Of a stretch of DNA of 64,000 bases, positions 26,337-34,473 are shown one piece after another. The notes beneath the pieces are model-generated. The model made no database searches, was not told the DNA's origin, and worked only from the letters and a program-made list of their open reading frames with translations. How positions within the stretch are numbered: position 1 is the stretch's first letter; each line of letters starts with the position of its first letter. Position numbers and translations under genes: made by a program. Source of the DNA: JAUMWX01 sp023394215 (GTDB lineage: Bacteria > Bacillota > Clostridia > Tissierellales > Peptoniphilaceae); NCBI GenBank assembly GCA_050313995.1, contig JBNPMM010000003.1; one strand, 5' to 3'.

Positions 26337-27608
26337 TTAAATTTGTCCCGGTTTATTCGGAACCTTTATAAACAATGAAATTACTGAACCTAAAAAGGCT
26401 ATGGCCGCAAATATATAATATGCAACTATATAATTTGAATTTGTTTTTGATAATATTATAGCCAATAATACAAAGGCAAATGATCTTACAAATCCCACCA
26501 AACCGTTTATAATACTATATGAATTTGCAAAATCCGCTCTTCCGAACAAGGATGTAGTCATTGATGGAGGAAAATTTCCGTTTCCACCTATACCCATTCC
26601 TAAAAGTACAAGGCCTGTATACATCATTAGAGAATTTTGCATTGTTAATAAGATTATTCCTACAGCGTAAAAAATTCCGAAATATACCTGAGCTTTTTTA
26701 GTTCCTATCTTTTGATCTATAATTCCCCATAAATATGAACCTGCTATTCCTATAATTGCCGCCATGGATAAAGTACCTATGGCTTGCGCTTCAGAAAATC
26801 CCTTTGAAATGAAAAATGGAACAAGCTGCGACATTATCCCTACGGTTGCCATTCCGAAACAACCGTCCGAAAATCCTGTCAACCAAGTTTGAGGCTTTGA
26901 AAAAATTTGTCTATATGTCAAAAGTTTAGTTTTATCAACCTGTCCGCTATCCAAAGATTCATCGTAAGGTCTATTGTCGGGCAATTCCCCCACATCTTCA
27001 GGAGTAACCTTTACGAAAAATTTTGTATACAATGATATTAAAATCATAACAATACCCAATATTGTCAAGGATACAGATATGTTTCCTCCCGGATTTGAAT
27101 TAAAGGTGTAGCTAAGCCCCTTTAAGATAGGCACAATCAAAGCGGATGCAAGATTCATCCCTATGGTTGTAATCCCCATTACATAACCCTTTGTTCTCGG
27201 AAACCATTGAGCGGTAATGGTGAAGCCGCAAATAATTGCAAATGCATTTATAAATGTAATCATCAAGGTTAATGATATTGCATATGATGTCAAACTATTT
27301 GCCTGACCATACCAAATCGTTGCCAAACCTCCTATGACCAATGATGCTATGGTTGTTGTCTTCAAACCTAATTTATCTATAATCTTACCGAAAAACATAG
27401 TCACAAAAAGTGCTATAAGTGTGGCAGGAGTAGACATAGATAAAATATCATTCGGATTCCAGCCTCTTAAAGCAGCAAGCCCCGGAACTATTGCATTTAA
27501 ACCGTCAACCGTCAATCCTGTCAAGAAAAATAGAAGCACTATAGAATATAATATTATGAACCAGTGCTTAGCCCTATAAGTAATTTTATTTTTTGCTTGT
27601 TCGCTCAT
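26337..27608 (-). CDS. MFS transporter
   Basis: 423 residues, 12 membrane segments (for example HWFIILYSIVLLFFLTGLTV at the start). Loop motif GKIIDKLGLKTT between helices 2 and 3, and again GIIDQKIGTKKAQ after helix 8, as in OFA and monocarboxylate MFS carriers. It sits between the butyrate kinase and BKACE genes (gaps 11 and 19), so it most likely imports the carboxylate that the operon degrades. Sequence differs clearly from the second carrier at 21395, suggesting one for uptake and one for release or exchange. Confidence 0.85.
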   Translation of the reverse strand: MSEQAKNKITYRAKHWFIILYSIVLLFFLTGLTVDGLNAIVPGLAALRGWNPNDILSMSTPATLIALFVTMFFGKIIDKLGLKTTTIASLVIGGLATIWYGQANSLTSYAISLTLMITFINAFAIICGFTITAQWFPRTKGYVMGITTIGMNLASALIVPILKGLSYTFNSNPGGNISVSLTILGIVMILISLYTKFFVKVTPEDVGELPDNRPYDESLDSGQVDKTKLLTYRQIFSKPQTWLTGFSDGCFGMATVGIMSQLVPFFISKGFSEAQAIGTLSMAAIIGIAGSYLWGIIDQKIGTKKAQVYFGIFYAVGIILLTMQNSLMMYTGLVLLGMGIGGNGNFPPSMTTSLFGRADFANSYSIINGLVGFVRSFAFVLLAIILSKTNSNYIVAYYIFAAIAFLGSVISLFIKVPNKPGQI

Positions 27609-27619
27609 ATTTTTTCCCC

Positions 27620-28744
27620 TTATGATAAATAATTTGGATTATTAATAATTTCTTCTATTGATGTATAGCCTTTAGGATATACATTATACGGGTTAATTTC
27701 TTCTTCCCCGGTCAAAACCCTATAGCCTCCTGCTGCAAGTGCCTCCATTTCCTTTTCTCCCGGAATAACGGAAACAGATGCTATAAATTTAACTCTCTCT
27801 GTTATAAAATCGGTAAACATCTTACTGTTGGCTATACCACCTGTAAGAATTATACAGTCTACATTTCCTCCTCTCACAACGGAAAGCTCCCCTATTCCTT
27901 TGGCAACGCCATATGCCATTGCTTCATAAACAAGCTTTGCTTCCTCATTGCCCTCTTCTATCATTTTCTCCACATCTCTTATATCCTGTGTTCCGAAATA
28001 AGCTGCCAAACCTGACTTTCCCGCCAATTTCATCTTCATTTCCTTTTGGGTAAGCTTGCTGTTGTAGCAATAATCTACCATATATCTTGTAGGTATTCGT
28101 CCTGCCCTCTGAGGACTCATGGGTCCCTCATCATCATAAATCCAATCAGCTATCCTTCCGTGATCATGGAAACCAAGGGTTATTCCTCCTCCAAGATGAG
28201 CTATTATCAGGTTTAAATCTTTATAATCCTTATTTTGAGACTTTGCATAGGTCATTCCCGCCATTTTTGTATTTAACAAGTGGGCTATAGGCATATTAAC
28301 AATCTCCGGTATGCCGGTTACCTTAGCTATAGGATCAGCCATATCCGTTGCAGTAGAATCATAAACTATTACCGGTATCTCTTTTCCCTTTGCAAGTTCC
28401 ACAGCTATAAGCGAAGACAAGGTTGATGCGTGCTGAGCCTCAGGTGCATATTTTAATGTAGCAACCATAAGGTCATTCACTTCATAAGCACCGTCTTTAG
28501 GAACATGAGGGATAGTGCCCGCCCTCGCAACGATTATGTCGAAATCTTCCACATTTAAACTATTCTTATCTATAAACGCCTTTACCTGATTCGTTCTGTA
28601 GTCCAACTGATCTAAAACATTTGGCATAGTTTTCAAATCCTCTACGGATATGTCCAAAGAGTCCTTATATAACATATTAAGATCTTCAAAGTATGCAATT
28701 TTAGTTGATGTAGATCCGCAATTTATCGTAAAAATTTTTTTCAT
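27620..28744 (-). CDS. buk: Butyrate kinase-family acyl kinase
   Basis: 374 residues. ASKHA-fold kinase: NCGSTSTKIAYF at 8-19, VYDSTATD near 128, IAHLGGGITLGFHDHGR near 185, and ILTGGIANS near 295. It makes ATP and free acid from acyl phosphate, pairing with the Ptb-like enzyme in the same operon. The segment after the glycine motif (EGPMSPQRAGRIPT) departs from the usual butyrate kinase consensus EGPFSPERSG, which may reflect a different acyl group. Second gene of the operon, behind an intercistronic hairpin. Confidence 0.9.
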   Translation of the reverse strand: MKKIFTINCGSTSTKIAYFEDLNMLYKDSLDISVEDLKTMPNVLDQLDYRTNQVKAFIDKNSLNVEDFDIIVARAGTIPHVPKDGAYEVNDLMVATLKYAPEAQHASTLSSLIAVELAKGKEIPVIVYDSTATDMADPIAKVTGIPEIVNMPIAHLLNTKMAGMTYAKSQNKDYKDLNLIIAHLGGGITLGFHDHGRIADWIYDDEGPMSPQRAGRIPTRYMVDYCYNSKLTQKEMKMKLAGKSGLAAYFGTQDIRDVEKMIEEGNEEAKLVYEAMAYGVAKGIGELSVVRGGNVDCIILTGGIANSKMFTDFITERVKFIASVSVIPGEKEMEALAAGGYRVLTGEEEINPYNVYPKGYTSIEEIINNPNYLS

Positions 28745-28754
28745 ATATACTCCT

Positions 28755-28803
28755 AAAAAATTAGCGAACTGAAAACAAGTGAGTCCACCAGTAACAGTTC
28801 GCT
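28755..28803 (-). promoter_or_regulatory. Intercistronic hairpin with U-tract (attenuator-like)
   Basis: AGCGAACTG (28763-28771) pairs perfectly with CAGTTCGCT (28795-28803); the 23-base loop can itself form GTG-GACT-CAC. On the minus strand AATTTTTTAGG follows, running into the ribosome-binding site of the kinase gene. It resembles a partial terminator that would keep the first gene expressed above the rest. Confidence 0.7.
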
Positions 28804-28809
28804 TAATTA

Positions 28810-29694
28810 TTACCTAATTTTTCCTATAAATGGCGGTTGTACCTTATCTTTCATATCAAGATATTCTAACATTGATAGTAGATTTGAGTGAAGTTCATCA
28901 GCACAGAACATACCGAACATTTCAGTACCGAAAGCCATATCCAAGTCGTCGGATATTCTCTTCTTCCAGTTTCTTCTGATTAATTGAGTTCCCAATCTTC
29001 TTGCCACCCTGTTTTGTTTCATAAACATATCAGCTATTTCATAAGCTCTATCCATCAATTTTTCTCTTGGAACAATTTCTGTTACCATATTTAGACGAAG
29101 CAAGTCTTGAGCTGACATTTTATCTCCTGTCATTAAGTACCAAGCAGCTTGTCTTGCAGGCATTAATTCAAAGAAACAACTGTGGATTCCGTCTCCCGGT
29201 ACATTGTTTGTTCCAGGTAACATATGAGGGTCAAGTACGGTAATATCATCCGCAGCTATAGCATAGTCGCACATCAAAGCAAGTTCTGTATGTCCGCCGC
29301 TACCGCTTAAAACACCCAATGTAGGTACTTCTATGTCATGGATCATAGAAATGATCATTCTACGACCGTCTACAAACATATGATTGTATCTTGTTTCGCC
29401 TGCATTATCTCCTTCAGGAGCCCAGCTTGCAGCTTCAAAGTCACTTACCCAAATGTTTCCTGTACCTGTAAAGATAACCATTTCTGTATCTCTGTCAGTA
29501 CCCAACATTCTCCACATCTTACCTATAGCATCGTGCAATTCCATTGACCAGATAAGAGGTCCGCCGCATGTATGCATTCTAACTGTTACTACTCCGTCTT
29601 CCCTTCTTGTAATAACAAAATGTTCCTTAAACATCTCTTGAATTTCTTCAAAAGTTGGCCATTTTACGTAACTTGTGTTTGTTTGCTTAGTCAT
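28810..29694 (-). CDS. Crotonase-fold hydrolase resembling 6-oxocamphor hydrolase (beta-diketone hydrolase)
   Basis: 294 residues from the ATG at 29694, which has GGAGG in front; a longer start at 29706 includes that site. The fold is enoyl-CoA hydratase-like (VIFTGTGNIWVSDFEA; GHTELALMCDYAIAADD). Residues that I recall as the active site of 6-oxocamphor hydrolase are present at matching places: Trp49 and His54 (PLIWSMELHD), His135 (GSGGHTELA), His157 and Asp168 (DPHMLPG then VPGDGIH) and Glu258. That enzyme breaks a C-C bond of cyclic beta-diketones without CoA. An ordinary enoyl-CoA hydratase would show a Glu/Glu pair, not this set. First gene of the operon with BKACE, thiolase, Ptb and kinase. 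Confidence 0.75.
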   Translation of the reverse strand: MTKQTNTSYVKWPTFEEIQEMFKEHFVITRREDGVVTVRMHTCGGPLIWSMELHDAIGKMWRMLGTDRDTEMVIFTGTGNIWVSDFEAASWAPEGDNAGETRYNHMFVDGRRMIISMIHDIEVPTLGVLSGSGGHTELALMCDYAIAADDITVLDPHMLPGTNNVPGDGIHSCFFELMPARQAAWYLMTGDKMSAQDLLRLNMVTEIVPREKLMDRAYEIADMFMKQNRVARRLGTQLIRRNWKKRISDDLDMAFGTEMFGMFCADELHSNLLSMLEYLDMKDKVQPPFIGKIR

Positions 29695-29788
29695 TTCATC
29701 CTCCATTTACTCTTAATATATTATTTGTTTTAAGCCCTTTTCAGGGAAATATTGGCAACGATTTCTCGTTATGCCCTTATTTTATTAG

Positions 29789-29800
29789 CCTTTTCATGAA
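29789..29800. promoter_or_regulatory. Possible LysR operator upstream of the keto-acid operon
   Basis: CCTTTTCATGAA lies about 95 bases upstream of the first gene of the operon. CTTTTCATG also occurs in the LysR gene promoter (20321-20329). No clear -35/-10 for the operon was found in 29707-29788, consistent with an activator-dependent promoter. Evidence is two short matches only. Confidence 0.3.
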
Positions 29801-29821
29801 TTGTACAATGCGTTTATTGCA

Positions 29822-29850
29822 TTAATAAAAAGCTCCACCTGTTGTATAAT
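29822..29850 (+). promoter_or_regulatory. Promoter of htpG
   Basis: TTAATA (29822-29827), 17 bases, TATAAT (29845-29850), 37 bases before the htpG start. No CIRCE element or CtsR box is visible here. Confidence 0.6.
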
Positions 29851-29887
29851 TTTATTAGAAAATGATTTCAAATTTGGAGTGGAAAAT

Positions 29888-31732
29888 ATGAATGCTGAAA
29901 AAAGAGGTCAACTTAATGTAGAAAAAAACAAGGTTTTTTCCCTATTAAATAAAAGTTTATACAGTCAGGAAGATATAGTTTTTAGGGAAATTGTTTCAAA
30001 CAGTGCCGATGCAATAAACAAAAGGTTTGATTTGGATGATATAAACAAAAAGGGTCTTATAGAGCTTGTAATTGATAAGGACAAATCAACTGTCACAATC
30101 AAAGATAACGGCATAGGCATGACCTTTGATGAAGTAGATAAGTTTATAAATCAAATAGCTTTTTCCGGTTCTAAGGAATATGATGATGCTTTACAAACAT
30201 CAAACAAAGGAAAGTCCATAATAGGCCATTTTGGTGTGGGTTTTTACTCTTCTTTCATGATAGCTAAAAATGTAGCTATAGATACACTTTCAAGCAAAGA
30301 ACATGAAAAAGCCGTAAGCTGGTTTTGTTCAAATGATATGAACTATAAACAGAAAGCCTCCTCCAAAAAAGATATAGGAACAGATGTAACCCTGTATTTG
30401 GACAAGGACAGCAAATATTTAAATGATGAAGATTTAGTAAAAAAGATACTTTCAAAATACTTTAAATTGCTTGCTATTCCTCTTTACCTTACTGTGATAG
30501 AAAATGCAAAAATCAAGTCAAAAGAGTTAATAAATTCTAAAGAAGTTTTCTGGAAAAAAATAGATTCTATGTCCTGCGATGAACTTAATGAATATTATAA
30601 AGAAAACTTTAATGACTTGTTTGATCCTTGTTTAAGTATGAAATTTCAAAGTTTGGATTTGGGAATAAGAGGAATAATCTTTTTTAGAAAAACCAGAAAT
30701 GAAACCAGTGAACTTGACGGAACTTTTAAGATATATAACAACGGTGTATTTATAGGGGAAAACATAAAACAAATTATACCGAAGCATATAAATCTTCAAA
30801 GCGGCATCATAGAATGCAGCAATCTTCCGCTCGTAGTTTCAAGATCGGAATTCAGGGATGAAAGCGAGGAAAATGAACTTTTCTCCCTTATAAGAGAAGC
30901 TGTTTCTCAAGAAATAGTTATATTTCTTAATGACCTTTTTACAAATCACAGGGAAAAATATGAAGCTTGCTGGGAAGATTTAAATGCATTTGTAAAATAT
31001 TCAATCCTTGTAGACAAAACTTTCGCCTCAGTTTTGACAAGAAAGGTACTTTTCAAAAACATAGAAGATAAATACCTTACCCTTAATGAGTTTATGGACT
31101 CCAAGGAAACAAATATAAATAAGCAAATTTACTACACTTCCGACCCTTATGAGCAATCTTATTATTTTGAAATATTCAGGAAATGCAGTCTTGACCTTCT
31201 GCAATTTGACCACGTGATTGACAAACCCTTTATGCAAAGATTGAATCTTCTCTTCCCCAAAATAGAATTTACAAGAATAGATTCTGTATCTGTAAATATA
31301 TTTAAAGGAGAAATTGAAGATAAAGACAAGATTCAAGCTTCTAAAATAGAAACTGTAATTGAAAAAACTTTAGGCCCTAAAATAAAATATTTTGAACTTG
31401 AAATTTCAAAACTTAGCCACCAAGATATCCATCTTATAATATTGAACGATGAAAATTCCAGAAGATTCTCAGATATGATGGAAATTTACGGTTTAATGAA
31501 TCCCGATGAAAAAGAAAAAATATTAGCCCAATCCAAGGCTAAACTACTTGTAAATTTAAATAGTCCTATTATAAAATACCTCGGAAAATCCGACGATTTA
31601 GCTAAAATTGATTTTATAACAAACTATCTGTTTAATCTTGCTCTTATGGGGCAAAATGCCTTGGATATAGGTCAAACCGGAAACTTTGTAAGCCAAAGTG
31701 AATTGCTTTTAACAAACTACATTAATGATTAG
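29888..31732 (+). CDS. htpG: Hsp90-family chaperone HtpG
   Basis: 614 residues from the ATG at 29888 (GGAGTGG upstream); the frame extends 29 codons further up with no ribosome-binding site. GHKL ATPase domain: REIVSNSADAINKR with the catalytic Glu, DNGIGM near 77, and GHFGVGFYS near 122 (usually GQFGVGFYS). Middle domain with LVVSRSEFRDESEENE, where the Arg contacts ATP. Monocistronic, with promoter and terminator. It is divergent from the keto-acid operon. Confidence 0.93.
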   Translation: MNAEKRGQLNVEKNKVFSLLNKSLYSQEDIVFREIVSNSADAINKRFDLDDINKKGLIELVIDKDKSTVTIKDNGIGMTFDEVDKFINQIAFSGSKEYDDALQTSNKGKSIIGHFGVGFYSSFMIAKNVAIDTLSSKEHEKAVSWFCSNDMNYKQKASSKKDIGTDVTLYLDKDSKYLNDEDLVKKILSKYFKLLAIPLYLTVIENAKIKSKELINSKEVFWKKIDSMSCDELNEYYKENFNDLFDPCLSMKFQSLDLGIRGIIFFRKTRNETSELDGTFKIYNNGVFIGENIKQIIPKHINLQSGIIECSNLPLVVSRSEFRDESEENELFSLIREAVSQEIVIFLNDLFTNHREKYEACWEDLNAFVKYSILVDKTFASVLTRKVLFKNIEDKYLTLNEFMDSKETNINKQIYYTSDPYEQSYYFEIFRKCSLDLLQFDHVIDKPFMQRLNLLFPKIEFTRIDSVSVNIFKGEIEDKDKIQASKIETVIEKTLGPKIKYFELEISKLSHQDIHLIILNDENSRRFSDMMEIYGLMNPDEKEKILAQSKAKLLVNLNSPIIKYLGKSDDLAKIDFITNYLFNLALMGQNALDIGQTGNFVSQSELLLTNYIND

Positions 31733-31744
31733 CTGTATAAAAAT

Positions 31745-31781
31745 GCCCGACTGCTCACTTGAGTAAGTCGGGCTTTTTTTT
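31745..31781. terminator. Terminator of htpG, also usable by the transaldolase gene
   Basis: GCCCGACT (31745-31752) and AGTCGGGC (31766-31773) form a perfect stem followed by eight T residues on the plus strand; TTTTTAT follows on the minus strand. Confidence 0.9.
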
Positions 31782-31840
31782 AATAGCCTACATATTTTAT
31801 TATAATTTCTTTAAATCCTTTTCAACCCTATCCGTTAAGC

Positions 31841-32494
31841 TTATTTCAAGCTGTTTTGATAGTCTTCCCAGTCCTTGTCAAACCTTGCTATACCTACATC
31901 TGTAAGTAGGTGTTTCCATAGAGAGGAGAATATATTACTTGGAATAGTGGCTATATCCGCCCCAACTAAGGCTGATTGCTCAACATGGGCTATAGTTCTT
32001 ACTGAAGCCGCTATTATTTCAGTCTTAAATCCATAATTATCCAAAACTATCCTTAAATTTTCTATAAGATCCATACCATCAAAAGCAAGGTCGTCTATCC
32101 TGCCTATAAAAGGACTTATATAGGTAGCTCCCGCCTTAGCTGCCAAAAGACCTTGAGAAACCGAAAAAATAAGGGTGCAGTTTGTCTTTATGCCTTCGCT
32201 TGAAAGAACCTTAATTGCCTTTAATCCTTCCTTACCCATAGGTATTTTTACAACAACATTTTCTGCCCATTTAGCTATAACTCTTGCTTCTTCAACCATT
32301 CCCTCAGCTGTTTTAGCTGTAACTTCAGCTGAAACCGGACCCTCTACAATGGAAGCTATTTCTTTTATAGTTTCCTCAAAATCTCTTCCCGCCTTACCTA
32401 TAAGGGTAGGATTTGTAGTAACACCGTCGCAAAGACCCATGGCTGCTATTTCTTTTATTTCCTCAATGTTTGCTGTATCCAAGAAAAATTTCAT
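31841..32494 (-). CDS. Transaldolase, TalC/fructose-6-phosphate aldolase type
   Basis: 217 residues, the short transaldolase class. MKFFLDTANIEEIKEI, CDGVTTNPTLIGKAG, and the Schiff-base Lys in NVVVKIPMGKEGLKAI near residue 86. C-terminal VGADIATIPSNIFSSLWKH. It moves a three-carbon unit between sugar phosphates in the non-oxidative pentose phosphate pathway, which fits the nucleoside-sugar catabolism seen elsewhere in the window. AGGAGG in front of the ATG. Confidence 0.93.
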   Translation of the reverse strand: MKFFLDTANIEEIKEIAAMGLCDGVTTNPTLIGKAGRDFEETIKEIASIVEGPVSAEVTAKTAEGMVEEARVIAKWAENVVVKIPMGKEGLKAIKVLSSEGIKTNCTLIFSVSQGLLAAKAGATYISPFIGRIDDLAFDGMDLIENLRIVLDNYGFKTEIIAASVRTIAHVEQSALVGADIATIPSNIFSSLWKHLLTDVGIARFDKDWEDYQNSLK

Positions 32495-32545
32495 AATATC
32501 CTCCTAAAATTATATGTAATTTATTACACAATATCTGATACTCAT

Positions 32546-32574
32546 ATAATATACTAATCAAGTCAACAATTCAA
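32546..32574 (-). promoter_or_regulatory. Promoter of the transaldolase gene
   Basis: Minus strand TTGAAT (32569-32574), 17 bases, TATTAT (32546-32551). Divergent from the tyrS promoter. Confidence 0.5.
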
Positions 32575-32591
32575 TTTAAGGGACAAAATTG

Positions 32592-32620
32592 TTGACAAAA
32601 TTTTAAAGGCAAGCTATAAT
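32592..32620 (+). promoter_or_regulatory. Promoter of the tyrS operon
   Basis: TTGACA (32592-32597), 17 bases, TATAAT (32615-32620): full consensus. A 9-bp direct repeat GACAAAATT (32582-32590 and 32594-32602) overlaps the -35. Confidence 0.85.
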
Positions 32621-32626
32621 CGACCT

Positions 32627-32760
32627 AAGTTAATATAAGCAATGAAGATATTTACACTATCTGAGCTTAAAGGAAGACCGAGCCTATCCGGTCACGAGGC
32701 TTTTGCAAAAAAGGGTGGTACCACGACGAGTCGTCCCTTTATGTAAAGCTTTTTTTATTT
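32627..32760 (+). ncRNA. Compact tyrosine T-box leader
   Basis: The T-box core AAGGGTGGTACCACG lies at 32711-32725. The antiterminator pairs AAAGGG...ACGAC with GTCGT...CCCTTT (to 32740). A short terminator stem, CTTTA/TAAAG, precedes the T-run at 32750-32756. Upstream, AGATA (32646-32650) and TATCT (32658-32662) close a 7-base loop containing TAC-A (32653-32656), the Tyr codon as specifier; AAGC/GCTT (32637-32640, 32665-32668) may extend the stem. GACCG/CGGTC (32676-32680, 32689-32693) with loop GCCT pairing to AGGC (32697-32700) looks like the Stem IIA/B pseudoknot. Only about 85 bases precede the T-box, so Stem I is much shorter than usual. Confidence 0.85.
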
Positions 32761-32780
32761 AAAGATTTAAGGAGGATAAT

Positions 32781-34028
32781 ATGGATTACAAAATAGAGCA
32801 CGACAATATATTTGATGAGTTAAAGGAAAGAGGCTACCTTGAACAATGCACTTATGAAGACGAATTAAAAGAACTTTTAGGCAAGGAAAGAGTCCCTTTC
32901 TACATAGGATTTGATGCTACTGCAGACTCTCTTACTATAGGCCACTTTATACAGGTAATGGTTATGATGAGAATGCAGGCTCACGGTCATATACCTATAG
33001 CCCTTCTTGGCGGCGGCACTACCATGATAGGAGATCCGAGCGGTAGATCCGACATGAGAATGGTAATGACTAAGGAAACTATAGACTATAATGCAAGCAG
33101 GTTCTATGATCAACTTTCAAGATTTCTTGATTTTTCAAACGGGAATGCTATAGTTGATAACAACGCAAACTGGCTTTTAGACCTTAACTTCCTAAATTTT
33201 ATGAGGGAAATCGGGGTTCATTTCTCAGTTAATGAAATGCTTAAAAAGGATGCTTACAAAAACAGGATGGACGGAGGTCTTACTTTCTTCGAATTCTCAT
33301 ATATGCTTATGCAATCTTATGACTTCCTGGTTCTTTACAGAAAGTATAAGTGCAAACTGCAACTTGGCGGATCCGATCAATGGTCAAACATCCTTGGCGG
33401 CTACGACCTTGTGAGAAAGCTCGAAAATGACAAGGTTTATGCAATGACATTTAAGCTTCTTACGACCGCCGACGGAATCAAGATGGGCAAGTCTCAAAAA
33501 GGTGCTGTGTGGTTGGATGAAAACAAAACTTCCGCCTATGAATTATTCCAATATATGAGAAATATCGATGACAGGGATGTAGAAAAATTCTTGCTTTTAT
33601 TAACATTCCTTCCTACAGAAGAGTGCAAGGCGCTTGCTGCCCATAAAGACGAAAGAATAAATCACGCTAAAGAGGTCTTAGCTTATGAAATAGTTAAATT
33701 GGTTCATGGAAAGGAAAAAGCTGATCAAGCTCTTGAAACATCTAAAGCCCTTTTCCAAAACGGAGGCATGGATGAAAATATGCCTTCTACGCAGATTAGT
33801 CTTGAAAGCTTCCATGAAAACAAGGGCCTTCTTAATATGCTTACCTTCCTTGGACTTACAAAATCAAACGGGGAAGCCAGAAGACTTGTAGAACAGGGCG
33901 GAATAGTCGTAAACGACCAAAAAATTTCCGATCCGAAATTTGAGCTTAAAGAAGAAGATTTTGGTGATAAGGGTATAATTATTAAAAAAGGTAAAAAAGT
34001 TTACCATAGGATAACTTTAAATAAATAA
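32781..34028 (+). CDS. tyrS: Tyrosyl-tRNA synthetase
   Basis: 415 residues. Class I signatures: FDATADSLTIGHF (HIGH region) near 44-56 and KMGKSQKG (KMSKS variant) near 230. Tyr-binding segments GGGTTMIGDPSG and LQLGGSDQWSNI. C-terminal S4 RNA-binding domain (GLTKSNGEARRLVEQGGIVVN). Controlled by the T-box leader immediately upstream, which matches its amino acid. AAGGAGG before the ATG. First gene of a three-gene operon. Confidence 0.96.
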   Translation: MDYKIEHDNIFDELKERGYLEQCTYEDELKELLGKERVPFYIGFDATADSLTIGHFIQVMVMMRMQAHGHIPIALLGGGTTMIGDPSGRSDMRMVMTKETIDYNASRFYDQLSRFLDFSNGNAIVDNNANWLLDLNFLNFMREIGVHFSVNEMLKKDAYKNRMDGGLTFFEFSYMLMQSYDFLVLYRKYKCKLQLGGSDQWSNILGGYDLVRKLENDKVYAMTFKLLTTADGIKMGKSQKGAVWLDENKTSAYELFQYMRNIDDRDVEKFLLLLTFLPTEECKALAAHKDERINHAKEVLAYEIVKLVHGKEKADQALETSKALFQNGGMDENMPSTQISLESFHENKGLLNMLTFLGLTKSNGEARRLVEQGGIVVNDQKISDPKFELKEEDFGDKGIIIKKGKKVYHRITLNK

Positions 34029-34048
34029 TATACTTTTAAGGAGGATTC

Positions 34049-34468
34049 ATGAATAATAAGTTTTTCACCACTTACAGATTTGTTAAAAATGAAGACTTGA
34101 ACCACCACGGAACTCTTTTTGCCGGCAGGGCTGCAGAATGGTTTGTTGAAACCGGACTTATGGCTACAGCCCAACATGTTCCCGCAGAAAATATCGTCCT
34201 TATAAACATAGAACAAATGACCTTTAAGAGTCCTATTCACTTGGGCGATTTGATAGAATGCAAGGCTTGTCTTGCTCATGCAGGCAAATCCAGCTTTATT
34301 ACCTATATAGCCTTCCATGTAGCCGATAAATTAATAGTTGAGGGCTTTATTTCCTATGTAAATGTTGATGAAAAAGGTAAAAAGCTTGCTCATAATATAG
34401 AACTTAATTTAGCCGATGAAGGGCTTAAGGAACTTAACCTTAGAGCTCAGAAATTTTTAAAAAGGTGA
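34049..34468 (+). CDS. Hotdog-fold acyl-CoA thioesterase
   Basis: 139 residues. Single hotdog domain with NHHGTLFAGRAAEWFVET at about 18-35, similar to the NHxGTLFGG motif of YciA/BFIT-type acyl-CoA thioesterases, and FKSPIHLGDLIE (usual strand before the second half). It hydrolyses acyl-CoA; chain length is unknown. It starts 20 bases after tyrS and overlaps the ribosome-binding site of the fabD-like gene. Confidence 0.85.
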   Translation: MNNKFFTTYRFVKNEDLNHHGTLFAGRAAEWFVETGLMATAQHVPAENIVLINIEQMTFKSPIHLGDLIECKACLAHAGKSSFITYIAFHVADKLIVEGFISYVNVDEKGKKLAHNIELNLADEGLKELNLRAQKFLKR

Positions 34469-34473
34469 CTTGT

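Noticed and set aside
28810..29694. Plain crotonase (3-hydroxybutyryl-CoA dehydratase) of the butyrate pathway
   Set aside because: The Glu/Glu catalytic pair is not seen, and bcd-etfAB and hbd, which normally accompany it, are absent.
29707..29887. CIRCE or CtsR site in front of htpG
   Set aside because: No TTAGCACTC inverted repeat or AGTCAAA heptads were found here.
34465..34473. GTG start for fabD overlapping the thioesterase stop
   Set aside because: The ATG at 34474 has AAGGTGA at the proper distance; the GTG is part of that ribosome-binding site.
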